Source: Pseudidiomarina piscicola (GTDB lineage Bacteria > Pseudomonadota > Gammaproteobacteria > Enterobacterales > Alteromonadaceae). Taken from it: a stretch of 64,000 nt of DNA. The DNA is taken from contig NZ_CADCXY010000001.1 in NCBI RefSeq assembly GCF_902806985.1, positions 248,001 to 312,000 on the forward strand. The letters are read 5' to 3'. Shown in pieces: positions 1-11,203 of this stretch (position 1 is its first letter; each line of letters begins with the position of its first letter). A program made the position numbers and the translations under genes. Under the pieces are notes generated by a model. It saw only the letters and a list, made by a program, of their open reading frames with translations, had not been told where the DNA came from and searched no databases.

Positions 1-1
1 C

Positions 2-1648
2 GATAACGGTGTTGGTATGACGCGTGATGAAGTGATGAGTAACCTCGGTACCATCGCCAAGTCTGGTACGTCTGAATTTTTCAGTAAGTTGTCAGGCGAT
101 GAAGCCAAAGACAGCCGCCTGATTGGTCAATTCGGCGTCGGTTTTTATTCTGCCTTTATCGTTGCCGATAGTGTTCTAGTTCGCACCCGCGCTGCTGGCT
201 CACAGAGCAATGAAGGTGTTGAATGGAGTTCTCAAGGTGAAGGCGAATTTGATCTTCGTCTGATTGAGAAGGCACAACGCGGCACTGATATTATTTTACA
301 GGTGCGCGACGATGCCCAAGACTTCCTCGATGAAAGTCGCTTAAAAGGCATTATCACCAAATACTCAGATCATTTGAGCATTCCAGTGCAAATGCCAGAA
401 CGTGATGACGATGGCAAAGCCACCGAATGGAAAGCGGTAAACTCTGGACAGGCGCTGTGGACGCGTGAAAAAAGCGACATTGGCGATGACGAATATAAAG
501 AGTTTTATAAAACCATCGCGCATGACTTCGAAGACCCGCTGTTGTGGAGCCACAACAAAGTAGAAGGCACCCAAGAATATACCAGCTTGCTCTATGTTCC
601 GAAGCGCGCGCCTTGGGACCTTTGGAATCGTGAGCAGCAACACGGTATTAAATTATATGTGAAGCGGGTGTTCATTATGGACGACGCACAACAATTAATG
701 CCTACCTATTTGCGCTTCGTACGCGGCCTTATGGATTCGAATGATTTGCCGCTGAACGTGTCGCGTGAAATATTGCAAGACAACAAAGTAACGCGCGCAA
801 TGCGTAGTGGCAGCACCAAGAAAGTTCTTGGTATGCTGAAAAAGCTTGCCCGTGATGATGCCGAAGCCTATCAAGAGTTTTGGAATACCTTTGGCACAGT
901 GCTCAAAGAGGGGCCTGCGGAGGACCATGCGAACCAAGAAAAAATCGCTGAATTATTGCGTTTTGCTTCAACCCATGAAGACAAGACCGAAGCGACTGTT
1001 AGCTTAGATGCTTACCTGGAGCGCATGCCTGAGCAACAAGACAAGATTTATTACATTGTTGCCGATAGCTATGAAGCGGCGCGTGATAACCCAGCGCTTG
1101 AAATCTTCCGTAAGAAAGGCATCGAGGTCTTACTTCTATCTGAGCGCATCGATGAATGGCTCATGAGTCATCTTACCGAGTACAAAGAAAAGGCTTTCCA
1201 AAGCGTTACGCGTGGCGACCTTGACCTTGGTGACTTAGAAGATGAAGAAGCCAAGCAACAGCAAGAAGAGCTTGAGAAGACCTTTGAAGAGCAAGTGAAG
1301 CGTTTTGAAAGTGCGCTTGGTGACAAGGTTAAAAGCGTTCGTGTAACCCATCGCCTAACAAGTTCGCCGGCCTGTATCGTTACCGATGAAAACGATATGA
1401 GCACGCAGATGGCGAAATTGATGGAAGCGGCTGGGCAAGCAGTGCCAGAAACGAAGTATATTTTCGAACTAAACCCGGAACACACGTTGGTACAACGCGT
1501 TGTGTCGGTGGAAGACGAAGCGAAGTTTTCCGAATGGGCACAGTTACTGCTTGACCAAGCGACACTGGCAGAGCGGGGCAGCTTGAAAGACCCAGCTCAG
1601 TTTGTGACGCGGTTAAACCGCTTAATGATGGAGCTAACAGACTTGTAA
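2..1648 (+). CDS. htpG: Molecular chaperone HtpG (Hsp90 family), 5' end missing
   Basis: Bacterial Hsp90, a cytosolic ATP-dependent dimeric chaperone. The window opens inside the GHKL ATPase domain: the first readable codons, in frame from base 2, give [11 protein letters not shown], the nucleotide-binding loop. The GVGFYSAF motif follows, then the middle domain (with SREILQDNK) and the C-terminal dimerisation domain ending [11 protein letters not shown]. About 548 codons are present, so roughly the first 80-90 residues lie upstream. The start is not visible. adk follows 69 bp downstream on the same strand, the htpG-adk order found in many gammaproteobacteria. No terminator is seen between them. 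Very secure family call. Confidence 0.97.
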   Translation, partial: DNGVGMTRDEVMSNLGTIAKSGTSEFFSKLSGDEAKDSRLIGQFGVGFYSAFIVADSVLVRTRAAGSQSNEGVEWSSQGEGEFDLRLIEKAQRGTDIILQVRDDAQDFLDESRLKGIITKYSDHLSIPVQMPERDDDGKATEWKAVNSGQALWTREKSDIGDDEYKEFYKTIAHDFEDPLLWSHNKVEGTQEYTSLLYVPKRAPWDLWNREQQHGIKLYVKRVFIMDDAQQLMPTYLRFVRGLMDSNDLPLNVSREILQDNKVTRAMRSGSTKKVLGMLKKLARDDAEAYQEFWNTFGTVLKEGPAEDHANQEKIAELLRFASTHEDKTEATVSLDAYLERMPEQQDKIYYIVADSYEAARDNPALEIFRKKGIEVLLLSERIDEWLMSHLTEYKEKAFQSVTRGDLDLGDLEDEEAKQQQEELEKTFEEQVKRFESALGDKVKSVRVTHRLTSSPACIVTDENDMSTQMAKLMEAAGQAVPETKYIFELNPEHTLVQRVVSVEDEAKFSEWAQLLLDQATLAERGSLKDPAQFVTRLNRLMMELTDL

Positions 1649-1717
1649 AGCGGGCCTCTAGGCGGTAAAGTTCGACCTAAATACCATGCAAACCGAAAAT
1701 GACAAAAGAGGTTGTAA

Positions 1718-2362
<645 letters not shown>

Positions 2363-2399
2363 CTGTTGCAGAGTTTTTGCCAACCTATGTTGATTCGAC

Positions 2400-2426
2400 A
2401 AAGCCCACCTTGTGTGGGCTTTTTTG
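2400..2426 (+). terminator. Rho-independent terminator after adk
   Basis: An 8-bp stem AAGCCCAC/GTGGGCTT with a 5-base loop is followed by a T run. It sits between the adk stop and the next ribosome-binding site, so adk transcription probably ends here. Confidence 0.85.
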
Positions 2427-2451
2427 TAAACGTTTCTAAGGAGAATAAAAA

Positions 2452-2856
2452 ATGACGGTCGATCTATCTATAAGTATGCTTTACGCCGGGTTGCTTGCGT
2501 TACTCTATTTTGCGCTGGCGGTGATGATTATTCGCCTGCGCTGGCGCGATCGGGTTGGTATCGGAACCGGTGAATCGAAAGATCTTGAAGTTGCTGTACG
2601 CATTCATGGTAACTTCGCCGAGTACGTACCTTTTACCCTGTTAATGTTAGTGCTGATGGAGCTCAGCGGTGCGAGCCCGATGTTATTGCATAGCCTCGGC
2701 GGATTGCTGTTTGTTGCACGTATTTGCCATGCTATTGGCTTGCGCATGACGATTGGTCCGTCATGGGCTCGTACGATTGGCGTGTTAGGTACTTTCACCG
2801 TGTTGCTAGTGCAAGCGGGCTACATGATTGGCTACGTGGTTGGAACCCAGTTATGA
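2452..2856 (+). CDS. MAPEG family membrane protein
   Basis: 134-residue hydrophobic protein with about four membrane segments. It carries the MAPEG pattern: RVRIHGNFAEY-like sequence (AVRIHGNFAEYVPFTL, about residues 48-63) and ARICHAIGL. MAPEG proteins include glutathione transferases and peroxidases of the inner membrane; bacterial YecN-like members mostly have no proven substrate. An AAGGAG site lies 9 bp before the ATG. The stop codon overlaps the start of the next gene (ATGA), so the two are translationally coupled. Confidence 0.85.
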   Translation: MTVDLSISMLYAGLLALLYFALAVMIIRLRWRDRVGIGTGESKDLEVAVRIHGNFAEYVPFTLLMLVLMELSGASPMLLHSLGGLLFVARICHAIGLRMTIGPSWARTIGVLGTFTVLLVQAGYMIGYVVGTQL

Positions 2857-3668
2857 GTTCAGCGCTCTCAACAGGTATTCATGTAAGTGGTGAGGCCACC
2901 AATCCGCCGGTAGTACTGTTGCATAGTTCGCAAAGTAATAGTGGTCAGTGGCGAGCCTTAAGCCAACAGCTTGAGTCAAGTTACTATGTGATTGCGATTG
3001 ACCTACTAGGGTATGGCAAAGCACCATCGCCAGCAGTCGACGATGCCCATAATTTTCGTTTTGCTGACGAGCTAGGGCGAATTGTTGAAGCCGTTAAGGC
3101 ACTGGCCGGTGACCAGCCTGTGCTCTTAGTGGGTCATTCCTACGGCGGCGCTTTGGCGTTAAAACTGACTTTAGAACAGCATTTCCCAGTGCGTGCGTTA
3201 GCGGTCTTCGAACCGGTAGCCTTTCACGTACTCGATGCCTCAGATCCTGCGCGCCAAGAAATTGATGCTATCGCAGAACAAATGTACCAAGAAGATAAAA
3301 TGGCTGCCACGGCCGCCTTTGTCGACTACTGGAATCAGCCAGGTTATTTCTCTGCGCTCCCGCCAAAAATACAGCAATTGATGGCAAGCCAAGCGGAGAA
3401 AGTCACCATGGACTTTGCCGCACTAATGGGCGAACCCCATCAGCTGAGCGACTATGCTGACATTACGGTGCCAGTATTACTGCTTCGCGGCAGCCAAACC
3501 CAAGCCAGTGCCAAGCGTGTGGCCGAACAACTGGCCAAGGTACTGCGCGAGGTGAAGGTGCAAGACGTTGACTGTGGTCATATGGGACCACTGACCCATG
3601 CGGGCGTTATTAACCCGTTGTTGCTTGAGTTTATTGCGCAACAACATGCGGTAGCCACGTGTGATTAA
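2853..3668 (+). CDS. Alpha/beta hydrolase
   Basis: 271-residue soluble alpha/beta-hydrolase-fold protein. The nucleophile elbow GHSYGG places the catalytic serine at residue 96, and the likely catalytic His is in DCGHMGP near the C terminus. An oxyanion-type LLHSSQSN segment follows strand 3. The reading frame is open further upstream, but the ATG at 2853 overlaps the stop of the MAPEG gene and gives the normal family N terminus. The substrate cannot be told from sequence. The 3' end overlaps the next gene by 8 bp, which suggests one operon through the cysteine desulfurase. Confidence 0.85.
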   Translation: MSSALSTGIHVSGEATNPPVVLLHSSQSNSGQWRALSQQLESSYYVIAIDLLGYGKAPSPAVDDAHNFRFADELGRIVEAVKALAGDQPVLLVGHSYGGALALKLTLEQHFPVRALAVFEPVAFHVLDASDPARQEIDAIAEQMYQEDKMAATAAFVDYWNQPGYFSALPPKIQQLMASQAEKVTMDFAALMGEPHQLSDYADITVPVLLLRGSQTQASAKRVAEQLAKVLREVKVQDVDCGHMGPLTHAGVINPLLLEFIAQQHAVATCD

Positions 3669-4884
3669 CCGTAGCAAAGGGCAATACTCAGGCGCGCGTG
3701 AGGCATTTGCCTTGTGGCAACAGCAGCCAGACTTGGTTTACCTTGACAGTGCTGCAAGCTGTCAGGTGCCAGAAATTGTGCTGCAGCGCTACTTAGATTA
3801 TTACCGCGGCGAGCATGCGAATGCTCACCGTGGAGCGTATCCAATGGCCCAGCATGCAACGGAACTGCTCGAGCAGGCACGAAGCTATTTGGCGCGCTGG
3901 CTAGGAACTGATGCGACGCAACTGGTATTTACCGCCGGAGCAACCCATAGCCTTAATCTATTAGCGCAGGGCCTGCGTATTGATTGGCAACCGGGTGACG
4001 AATTGGTGGTGAGTCGCGCTGAACATCATGCCAACTTCTTGCCATGGCAACGTTTGGCTGAGCAACACCAACTGGCCTTGCGTTGGCTCGACCTCGACCC
4101 GACAACCGGGCAACTGCCTGACGATTGGGCTGAGGTAATAGGGCCACGCTGTAAGCTTGTTGCAGTGACCTTAGCGAGTAATATCACCGGGCAAGTACTG
4201 CCAGTGCAGGCGATTTGTCAGCGCGCTCGAAGCGTCGGTGCCATTAGCTGCGTTGATGCCGCGCAAGCGGTGTCGGCACTACCTATTGATGTGACTAGCT
4301 TAGGTTGTGATGCCTTGACCTTTTCGGCCCATAAAATGTACGGCGTGACTGGCTGTGGTGTGCTCTATGCAGCGACATCTTTACAGTCGCAGCTCGATCC
4401 GGCTTGGTTGGGGGGCGGTATGGTTGCGCAGGTAACGCCTTCAGCCAGCCAGTGGTTAGCAGGGGTGCAAAAATATGAAGCTGGCACCCCAAACACCGCC
4501 GCGGTTGTGGCGTGTGCCGAAGCTGCTAAATGGCTCGAAGAGCAACGCCAGTTAGGTCTTGGCGACTACGTACAAAAACTTGCCGATGATTGCGTGGTTG
4601 AGTTGCGCAAGCGGCCATGGTTGAAGGTGTTACCGAGACCTTCAGCGGCGTTGCCTTTGTTTAGTTTTTTCGCACCTGCGATTCACGCCTTTGATATTGC
4701 TAGCTTTCTGGCCGAACAAAACATTGCAGTACGAGCAGGCAGCCATTGCGCACAGCCACTTTTGTCGCACTGGCAGCACGAAGCGGTGGTCAGAGTGTCC
4801 TTTGGCGCCTATAATACGCCCGCCGATTGTGAGCGTCTGCTCGCAGCCCTAGATGAAGCTTACCAGCTGTTTATTGAAGACTAA
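3661..4884 (+). CDS. Cysteine desulfurase (CsdA/SufS type, class V aminotransferase fold)
   Basis: 407-residue PLP enzyme that removes sulfur from cysteine as an enzyme-bound persulfide. Visible features are the AEHHAN loop, the PLP Schiff-base lysine K225 in TFSAHKMYG, and the persulfide cysteine C363 in RAGSHCAQP, the group II (SufS/CsdA) signature. No sufE/csdE or other sulfur-transfer partner is next to it. It starts with GTG, overlapping the hydrolase by 8 bp. CsdA is more likely than SufS because no suf genes are present, but I cannot settle this, so no symbol is given. Confidence 0.88.
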   Translation: MINRSKGQYSGAREAFALWQQQPDLVYLDSAASCQVPEIVLQRYLDYYRGEHANAHRGAYPMAQHATELLEQARSYLARWLGTDATQLVFTAGATHSLNLLAQGLRIDWQPGDELVVSRAEHHANFLPWQRLAEQHQLALRWLDLDPTTGQLPDDWAEVIGPRCKLVAVTLASNITGQVLPVQAICQRARSVGAISCVDAAQAVSALPIDVTSLGCDALTFSAHKMYGVTGCGVLYAATSLQSQLDPAWLGGGMVAQVTPSASQWLAGVQKYEAGTPNTAAVVACAEAAKWLEEQRQLGLGDYVQKLADDCVVELRKRPWLKVLPRPSAALPLFSFFAPAIHAFDIASFLAEQNIAVRAGSHCAQPLLSHWQHEAVVRVSFGAYNTPADCERLLAALDEAYQLFIED

Positions 4885-4902
4885 CCAAAAAGAGAATGAA
4901 CT

Positions 4903-6306
4903 ATGCGCCGTGCAGCCGACCATTGGTGGACTGAGTCAAAAAAGCTCGCCAAACTAACAGGCCCTATTTTAGTAGCCCAATTGACTCAAATGCTGATGAG
5001 TGTTGTCGATACGGTGATGGCTGGGCAGGTCAGTGCCGTTGATCTCGCAGCAGTATCGGTCGGCGGAAGTATCTGGGTTCCGTCGACCTTGATAGTACTC
5101 GGTTTAGCATTGGCATTAGCGCCCATTATTTCGCATTTCGATGGTGCCCAAAAGCAACATAAAATTGCCAATATAACGCAACAAGGCTTTTATACTGCGC
5201 TCATTGGTAGTTTGGCCTGTGTGGTGGTTATTTTGGCGGCGCCATTAATCCTTAACGCAATGCAAGTTGAAGATGCGTTTCGAACTATCACATTAGAGTA
5301 CCTGTTTTATTTGTTGTGGGCGATTCCGGCCTTAGTGATCTACATGGTTCTGCGCAACTTCTGTGAAGGTTTATCGCACACTATGCCGTCGCTGGTGATT
5401 GGTGTGATTGGGTTGCTGGTTAATATTCCCGCAAACTACATACTCATTTATGGAAAGTTTGGTGCACCTGAACTAGGTGGTGCCGGTTGCGGTGTGGCAA
5501 CAGCAATCGTGCTTTGGGTTATGGCGCTTGGGCTTCTTCTTTATGTGTTATTGGCGAAACGCTTTAAGCCTATCGCGCTGTTCAAGCAATGGTATCGACC
5601 TGATTGGGATGATATTTGGTATACCCTTCGTATCGGCTTTCCAATTTCAACGTCAATGTTTTTTGAAGTGAGCTTGTTCGCCGCAGCGGCGTTGGTGATA
5701 GCACCACTTGGGGCCACGGTGGTTGCCAGCCACCAAATCGCTTTGAATATCTCGTCGTTGGTGTACATGGTACCGCTAAGCTTGTCGATGGCGGTAACGC
5801 TGCGAGTCGGTTTTGCGTTGGGAGCTGGTAACCCAGCAAATGCGATGCTTAGCCATAAATTGGCGACGTTTTATGGGATGACGTTTGCTGGCGTCAATGG
5901 CCTTATTATGTACCTTGGTGGCGCTTGGTTAGCGGGTCTGTACACGAATGATCAAGCGGTGATTCAATTGGCGGCAACGTTGATGGGGTTGGCGGCTATT
6001 TTCACCTTGTCGGATACTTTCCAAGCGGTCGCTATGGGAACCTTACGCGGTTATAAAGATACCAAAGTGGTGATGTTCATCACCTTTTTATCGTATTGGC
6101 CGTTAGGTTTAACCGTCGGTATTCTGTTGTCGCTCACCGACGTAATAGTGCCGGCGATTGGTGCTGCCGGCATGTGGATTGGTTTCATTGTCGGGTTAAG
6201 TTGTGCCGCCGTATTACTGACTTGGCGTTTAAAAGTGATCAGTCAAAGGTACGACCGCGAGCATCATCTAGATGCTAACGGCGGCGCTGATAAAGAACCT
6301 GCATAA
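4903..6306 (+). CDS. MATE family efflux transporter (NorM-like)
   Basis: 467-residue inner-membrane protein with about 12 hydrophobic segments in two internally related halves. Family features include LTGPILVAQLTQMLMSVVDTVMAG at the N terminus and a matching second-half SFFE-type segment (STSMFFEVSLFAAAALV). MATE pumps export cationic drugs and organic compounds by Na+ or H+ antiport. The gene starts 18 bp after the cysteine desulfurase with an AGAG-type ribosome-binding site. Its 3' end overlaps the convergent hisIE by 32 bp, so no terminator separates the two operons. Confidence 0.9.
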   Translation: MRRAADHWWTESKKLAKLTGPILVAQLTQMLMSVVDTVMAGQVSAVDLAAVSVGGSIWVPSTLIVLGLALALAPIISHFDGAQKQHKIANITQQGFYTALIGSLACVVVILAAPLILNAMQVEDAFRTITLEYLFYLLWAIPALVIYMVLRNFCEGLSHTMPSLVIGVIGLLVNIPANYILIYGKFGAPELGGAGCGVATAIVLWVMALGLLLYVLLAKRFKPIALFKQWYRPDWDDIWYTLRIGFPISTSMFFEVSLFAAAALVIAPLGATVVASHQIALNISSLVYMVPLSLSMAVTLRVGFALGAGNPANAMLSHKLATFYGMTFAGVNGLIMYLGGAWLAGLYTNDQAVIQLAATLMGLAAIFTLSDTFQAVAMGTLRGYKDTKVVMFITFLSYWPLGLTVGILLSLTDVIVPAIGAAGMWIGFIVGLSCAAVLLTWRLKVISQRYDREHHLDANGGADKEPA

Positions 6307-6892
6307 CGTCATTGAGCTCAAGGTCTTTACTGCGTAACAACACCAGCAGGTGATAGAGTAAATCGGCACTCTCGTTGAGCAATTCTTCGCGGTCGTCAGC
6401 AACTGCGGCGAGTGCCGTTTCCACGCCTTCTTCGCCGACTTTTTGCGCCGCTCGCTTACTTCCCTCGGCTAACAGCCGCTCAGTGTAGCTGGCGCCATCA
6501 GCATTGGCGCTGCGAGACTGTACTATGCGCATCAATTGGCTTAACAGCGGCTGCTCGGTATAGTCTGGCTCACTAAAGCAACTCTCGGTGCCTAAATGGC
6601 ACGTTGGCCCTTTGGGTAAGGCGAGTACCAGTAAGCTATCGTTGTCGCAATCAGTATGCATACTTACCAGCTCTAAATAGTGACCTGAGGCCTCGCCCTT
6701 GCACCACAAACGCTGTTTACTACGACTAAAAAATGTCACGCGCTGGTCGGCTAGGGTCGCTTCAACCGCTGCAGCGTTCATATAGCCTTGCATCAATACC
6801 GTACCACTCAGAGCATGTTGAACTATTGCGGGCACTAAATTCTGTTGCTTGGCGAAATCAATTTGATCTTGGTTGCTTGCTTGAATACGCAT
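6275..6892 (-). CDS. hisI: Bifunctional phosphoribosyl-AMP cyclohydrolase/phosphoribosyl-ATP pyrophosphatase
   Basis: Fused HisI-HisE enzyme (205 residues) for steps 2 and 3 of histidine synthesis. The N-terminal cyclohydrolase half has LVPAIVQ, GYMN, TFFSRSKQRLWCKGE and the metal-binding HTDCDNDS and CH motifs. The C-terminal pyrophosphohydrolase half has the helical GEEGVETALAA and E..L..ESADLLYHLLVLL. It is the last gene of the his operon. Its ATG overlaps the hisF stop by one base (TAATG). It ends inside the convergent MATE gene. Confidence 0.97.
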   Translation of the reverse strand: MRIQASNQDQIDFAKQQNLVPAIVQHALSGTVLMQGYMNAAAVEATLADQRVTFFSRSKQRLWCKGEASGHYLELVSMHTDCDNDSLLVLALPKGPTCHLGTESCFSEPDYTEQPLLSQLMRIVQSRSANADGASYTERLLAEGSKRAAQKVGEEGVETALAAVADDREELLNESADLLYHLLVLLRSKDLELNDVMQVLYQRRR

Positions 6893-7701
6893 TAAGCTTC
6901 CTCTAACGGTTGTTCTAACGGTTGTTCTAACGGGCGAATCGCTAGCCCGGCGGCACTGAGCTGTTGTTTTAGTTCGGCGATAACCACGGTGTTCTTGTGG
7001 AACACCGAAGCAGCAAGTGCACCATCGACATTGGCTGCTTTGAATACCTCAGTGAAATGTTCAATACAACCCGCTCCGCCAGACGCAATGAGAGGCACAG
7101 GGCACAGTTCACGTAGCAATTTTAGTTGGGCGATATCGTAGCCTTGTCGAACCCCGTCTTGATTCATACAATTTAACACGATTTCGCCAGCGCCACGCTC
7201 GACAACTTGTTGTAGCCAGTCGGCGGTTTGCCAGCTGGTACGCTGACTCTTACTCTCATCGCCGGTAAACTGGTAGACCATATAGCGATCGGTTTGCGCA
7301 TCGTAAAAACTGTCGATACCAATCACAATGCATTGTTGGCCGAACTCATCGACTAGGGTATTAATCAGCTCAGGATCACGCAGTGCCGGCGAGTTTATGG
7401 ACAGCTTATCGGCGCCCATAGCGAGTAACTCACGGGCTTGTGCAATACTGCTAATACCACCGGCAACGGTAAACGGAATATCAATGCGACGAGCGATACG
7501 CTCTACCCACGATTTATCGACCACTCGAGCATCGGAAGACGCCGTAATATCGTAAAACACCAACTCATCGGCGCCAGCACTAGCATAGCGCTCAGCTAAA
7601 GGCTCAATGGGGCCGATAACCTCGTGGTTGCGAAATTGTACGCCTTTCACCACTTTGCCATCGCGTACATCGAGACACGGAATTATGCGTTTTGCCAGCA
7701 T
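6892..7701 (-). CDS. hisF: Imidazole glycerol phosphate synthase cyclase subunit
   Basis: TIM-barrel partner of HisH; it uses ammonia made by HisH to form imidazole glycerol phosphate and AICAR. Catalytic D11 is in [12 protein letters not shown] and the second Asp is in VIGIDSFYD. It is 269 residues long, about 11 more than E. coli HisF. The extra length is a C-terminal PLEQ repeat (three copies, the last ending PLEEA) encoded by a 12-bp tandem repeat. The 5' end overlaps hisA by 19 bp. Confidence 0.97.
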   Translation of the reverse strand: MLAKRIIPCLDVRDGKVVKGVQFRNHEVIGPIEPLAERYASAGADELVFYDITASSDARVVDKSWVERIARRIDIPFTVAGGISSIAQARELLAMGADKLSINSPALRDPELINTLVDEFGQQCIVIGIDSFYDAQTDRYMVYQFTGDESKSQRTSWQTADWLQQVVERGAGEIVLNCMNQDGVRQGYDIAQLKLLRELCPVPLIASGGAGCIEHFTEVFKAANVDGALAASVFHKNTVVIAELKQQLSAAGLAIRPLEQPLEQPLEEA

Positions 7702-8420
7702 TGAAAGGCCTCCTCAAGGGTGAACTGTTCGGTTAGCAGTGCTTTACCAAGAATAGCGCTATCGCAGTTGATGCGGCGCAGCTGGCGCAAGTCGGACAGT
7801 TGCGCCGCGCCGCCGGAGGCTTGGATGAGCAATTCGGGATAGTGTCGTTTGAGGTTATCGTAGAGCTCAACATTGTAGCCACCTAACATACCATCGCGCG
7901 AGATATCGGTACAAAGCACATGGCGTAAGCCATCTGGCAAAAAGCGTTCAATGACCTGCTCGAGTGTCAGCTCTGAAGTTTGTTGCCAACCATGGGTTGC
8001 AACATAGGCCTGGCCGTCGTCAGCGATACTTACATCAATGGAAATAACGATGGCGTCGCTGCCATAGTCTTGCAACCATGCCGACACCAATGCTGGGTTT
8101 TGAACGGCTAACGAGCCTATCACCACTCGCTTCACACCGCATTGGAAAAGCTCTTCTAAATCGCTTTTTTGGCGAATGCCACCACCGACTTGAAGAGACA
8201 TGGGGAGCGCTTCGGCGAGCCGTTTTAGGGTGGTTGTTTGGCGTCGGGCTGGGTCACGAGCGCCATCTAGATCAACCACGTGTAACCATTTAGCGCCAGC
8301 GCTCGCATAGGCCTTAGCAATGGGCAGCGGGTCGTTGGCATAGGTTGTTTGACGCTCAAAGTCCCCTTGTTGTAAACGCACCACCTGGCCGTTGATTAAA
8401 TCAAGTGCGGGTATCAGCAT
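7683..8420 (-). CDS. hisA: ProFAR isomerase (phosphoribosylformimino-AICAR-phosphate isomerase)
   Basis: Histidine synthesis step 4, a TIM barrel related to HisF. Starting at the ATG at 8420 gives the standard N terminus [16 protein letters not shown] with catalytic D7. GGGIR and the [10 protein letters not shown] phosphate-binding region are also present. The frame is open 8 codons further upstream, but a GGAG site 6 bases before 8420 and the family alignment favour the shorter form (245 residues). The gene overlaps the end of hisH by 20 bp. Confidence 0.95.
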   Translation of the reverse strand: MLIPALDLINGQVVRLQQGDFERQTTYANDPLPIAKAYASAGAKWLHVVDLDGARDPARRQTTTLKRLAEALPMSLQVGGGIRQKSDLEELFQCGVKRVVIGSLAVQNPALVSAWLQDYGSDAIVISIDVSIADDGQAYVATHGWQQTSELTLEQVIERFLPDGLRHVLCTDISRDGMLGGYNVELYDNLKRHYPELLIQASGGAAQLSDLRQLRRINCDSAILGKALLTEQFTLEEAFQCWQNA

Positions 8421-9039
8421 CAGTTGCTCCATAAAGTTCTGCAAACAAAAAGTTCTTTAAAATAGTTGCGCCAACTTGCCCTGAACGTTCTGGGTGAAAT
8501 TGCGCACCAAAAAAATTACCATTGCGGATCATCGAGGCAAAGGTCATGCCACCATAGCTACTTTCGGCGACGGTATAAGCGTCTGTAGCCACCGCAAAGC
8601 TATGCACAAAATAACAGTAAGCTGGTGCCTCAAGTCCTTTAACCAGCGGATTGTCGACCTGAAGACTTAGGGTATTCCAGCCCATGTGCGGTAGGGGAGC
8701 ATTATTGACCTCGGGTTTAGCGATCATTGCTTCGGTACGGCTCGGAATTACCCCAAGGCACGCCACGTCCCCTTCGGCTGACGACTCGGTAAGTAGCTGC
8801 ATTCCCAGGCAAATACCCAGCACCGGTTGGCGCAGTTGCTGCAATGTTTCCACCAACTGCAATTGCTGTAAATTACGCATCGCTGCTTTGGCAGTGCCTA
8901 CGCCGGGAAGGATCACGCGTTCGGCTGCCTTGATCACTGCCGCATCGGCACTGATCACCGGCTCGATGCCTAATCGCTGCAGAGCAAATTTTACCGACGC
9001 TAGGTTGGCACACGAGGTATCTACAATGACGACATTCAT
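8401..9039 (-). CDS. hisH: Imidazole glycerol phosphate synthase glutaminase subunit
   Basis: Class I glutamine amidotransferase that feeds ammonia to HisF. The nucleophile C77 is in [11 protein letters not shown]. The catalytic His-Glu pair is in [11 protein letters not shown] near the C terminus. Its length of 212 residues is close to the usual ~196-210. The start overlaps the stop of hisB by 4 bp. Confidence 0.96.
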   Translation of the reverse strand: MNVVIVDTSCANLASVKFALQRLGIEPVISADAAVIKAAERVILPGVGTAKAAMRNLQQLQLVETLQQLRQPVLGICLGMQLLTESSAEGDVACLGVIPSRTEAMIAKPEVNNAPLPHMGWNTLSLQVDNPLVKGLEAPAYCYFVHSFAVATDAYTVAESSYGGMTFASMIRNGNFFGAQFHPERSGQVGATILKNFLFAELYGATDADTRT

Positions 9040-10112
9040 GCCAGCATACCTTTGCTTGATGGTAAGGCCCCATCTTGGGTGCGCTGAATGGCTTGACGCA
9101 AAGCGCGACCGAATACCTTGAACAAGCTCTCCACTTGATGGTGGCAGTTGCCCTCGGTGGTACTAAGGTGCAATGACACCGCCATAGCGTCACTTAGTGA
9201 ACGATAAAAGTGACCGACCATTTCGGTCGCCATGCCGCCCACATCCGCTCGGCTAAAGTCGGCTTGTAACTGCAAATACGGCCGACCTGATAGATCTATC
9301 AAACATTCTGCGCGACATTCATCCATCGGTAGGGCAAAGCCAAAGCGGGCGATTCCTCGCTTGTCGCCAAGCGCTTGACGCAAGGCCTGGCCGATCGCCA
9401 AGGCCGTGTCTTCGACGGTGTGGTGTTCATCGATGTGCAAGTCGCCCTGTACTTGCGCGCGCAAAGAAATACCTGCGTGCGTGGCAATTTGCTCGAGCAT
9501 ATGGTCAAAGAAACCGATACCGGTCGCAATTTCGATCGGAGCTTGAGCATCGAGATCAACATCGATAGCAATGGCGGTTTCTTTGGTTTTGCGGGTGACC
9601 GTTGCGGTTCTCGGGCGGTCGAGTAATTGGTGTTGAATGGCTTGCCAATTCAGGCTGTCGCGTTGATAACGAAGCCCTTGAATGCCCATGTTTTCGGCCA
9701 ATTGTAGATCGGTTTCACGGTCACCGATAACATAAGACTCGCTAAAGTTAATACGACCTTGCTGCAAGTATGATTTCACCAAACCTAAGTTAGGTTTGCG
9801 ACAACTGCAGTTATCTTCCGCAAAGTGTGGGCATATCAGTACATCGGCAAAATGTACGCCTTGAGAGCTAAAGATATCCATCATTAGCTGATGCGGCGCG
9901 TCAAAATCAGCTTGGGGAAAGCTATTCGTGCCCAAACCATCTTGATTCGACACCATCACCAGCATGAAGCCGGCGTTTTGCAGTGCTAGTAGCGCCGGAA
10001 TTACCTGCGGTTCGAATTCGAGCTTAGACACGCTATCGAGTTGTTTATCGATAGCCGGCTCTTCAACCAAAGTGCCATCGCGATCGATAAAAAGAATTTT
10101 CTGCTGCGTCAT
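9036..10112 (-). CDS. hisB: Bifunctional histidinol-phosphatase/imidazoleglycerol-phosphate dehydratase
   Basis: Two-domain enzyme of steps 6 and 8, as in enterobacteria. The N-terminal HAD-type phosphatase has D10-x-D12-G-T in [13 protein letters not shown] and a zinc-type [14 protein letters not shown] loop. The C-terminal dehydratase has [34 protein letters not shown] and a C-terminal [18 protein letters not shown]. The ATG at 10112 overlaps the hisC stop by 4 bp and gives 358 residues. The open frame extends 21 codons upstream, but these are inside hisC and unlike the family. Confidence 0.96.
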   Translation of the reverse strand: MTQQKILFIDRDGTLVEEPAIDKQLDSVSKLEFEPQVIPALLALQNAGFMLVMVSNQDGLGTNSFPQADFDAPHQLMMDIFSSQGVHFADVLICPHFAEDNCSCRKPNLGLVKSYLQQGRINFSESYVIGDRETDLQLAENMGIQGLRYQRDSLNWQAIQHQLLDRPRTATVTRKTKETAIAIDVDLDAQAPIEIATGIGFFDHMLEQIATHAGISLRAQVQGDLHIDEHHTVEDTALAIGQALRQALGDKRGIARFGFALPMDECRAECLIDLSGRPYLQLQADFSRADVGGMATEMVGHFYRSLSDAMAVSLHLSTTEGNCHHQVESLFKVFGRALRQAIQRTQDGALPSSKGMLA

Positions 10113-11203
10113 TGTGGCAAAGCCTCCAGTAATTGGGTCATTTCTTCGTTGCTGCCGATGCTGATTCGTACACATTGGCCAAGCCCTGGTTGGCTCGACT
10201 GGTTACGGATCAATACGCCCGCGCTTAAGCACTGTTGTATCAGGGTATCGGCATCTGTTACGGAAATAAGAATGAAGTTGGTCACGCTTGGCCAAATACG
10301 AATGACCCAGCTGCGCGTTTCAAGTTCGTCCAGCAACCGTTGGCGCTGCTGGGCAATGTCTGCTAGTTGATCGTGCATCGCAGCAAGTCCAGTGGTAGTT
10401 AACGCTTGTTCAGCCGCAACAAGAGTCGGCTGTGGAAGCGGGTAGGGCGCAATCACCTTACGCAGTACCTCGATAAGTTCAGGCTGCCCCAGCGCAAACC
10501 CACACCGTAGGGCCGCCAAACCGAAGGCTTTCGAGAGCGTTCTCAGCACGACTAATTGCGGGTAATCGGCCAACCAGTTGGCCACCGAGTACTGGCTCGA
10601 ACTTGCCTCCGCAAACTCGATATAAGCTTGATCAAGCACCACAATCGCACGCTCACCGACACCGTCTAAAAGGGCTCGCAGTGCGTCTGCATCGACTTCG
10701 TTACCAAGCGGGTTCGAAGGACTGCAGATAAAAATAAGCTTTATCGGTGCCGCATCAGGTGTATCACAGCGCGCCAACATCGCTGGCACATCCAACTGTA
10801 AACTACCATCAGCGGCCGGCTGTAACGGGCAATCGACAACCTGTGCGCCCTGAGTTGCCGCGCTAATCGCGTACATGCCATAAGTTGGCGTGGTCAGCAT
10901 TACGGCATCAGTCGCCGGCTCACAAAAGCTACGGATCAAGAGGTCGATTGCCTCATCGCTGCCACGACAGCTAAGCACCTGCTCCATAGGAACCCCAGCG
11001 TAATTTGCATAAGCTTGGTTCAAGCCATTGCTTTGGAAACTGGGATAACGGTTCCAGTCTTGTTGTTCAGGAAATGCTGGCGTTGCTGGCGCTTCGTTGG
11101 CATTTAGCCAAACGGAACCGCCAGACATACTCCGCCGGGCGGATTGATACGGGGTCAATTGCACTAAGTGAGGCCGTTGTAGGCGGCGAATAAAGTCATT
11201 CAT
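10109..11203 (-). CDS. hisC: Histidinol-phosphate aminotransferase
   Basis: PLP class I/II aminotransferase (364 residues) for step 7. The PLP lysine is in [16 protein letters not shown], the CSPSNPLGN loop contacts the cofactor, and LDQAYIEFA contains the cofactor Asp-Tyr pair. It overlaps hisD upstream and hisB downstream by ATGA junctions, so translation through G-D-C-B is tightly coupled. Confidence 0.96.
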   Translation of the reverse strand: MNDFIRRLQRPHLVQLTPYQSARRSMSGGSVWLNANEAPATPAFPEQQDWNRYPSFQSNGLNQAYANYAGVPMEQVLSCRGSDEAIDLLIRSFCEPATDAVMLTTPTYGMYAISAATQGAQVVDCPLQPAADGSLQLDVPAMLARCDTPDAAPIKLIFICSPSNPLGNEVDADALRALLDGVGERAIVVLDQAYIEFAEASSSQYSVANWLADYPQLVVLRTLSKAFGLAALRCGFALGQPELIEVLRKVIAPYPLPQPTLVAAEQALTTTGLAAMHDQLADIAQQRQRLLDELETRSWVIRIWPSVTNFILISVTDADTLIQQCLSAGVLIRNQSSQPGLGQCVRISIGSNEEMTQLLEALPQ

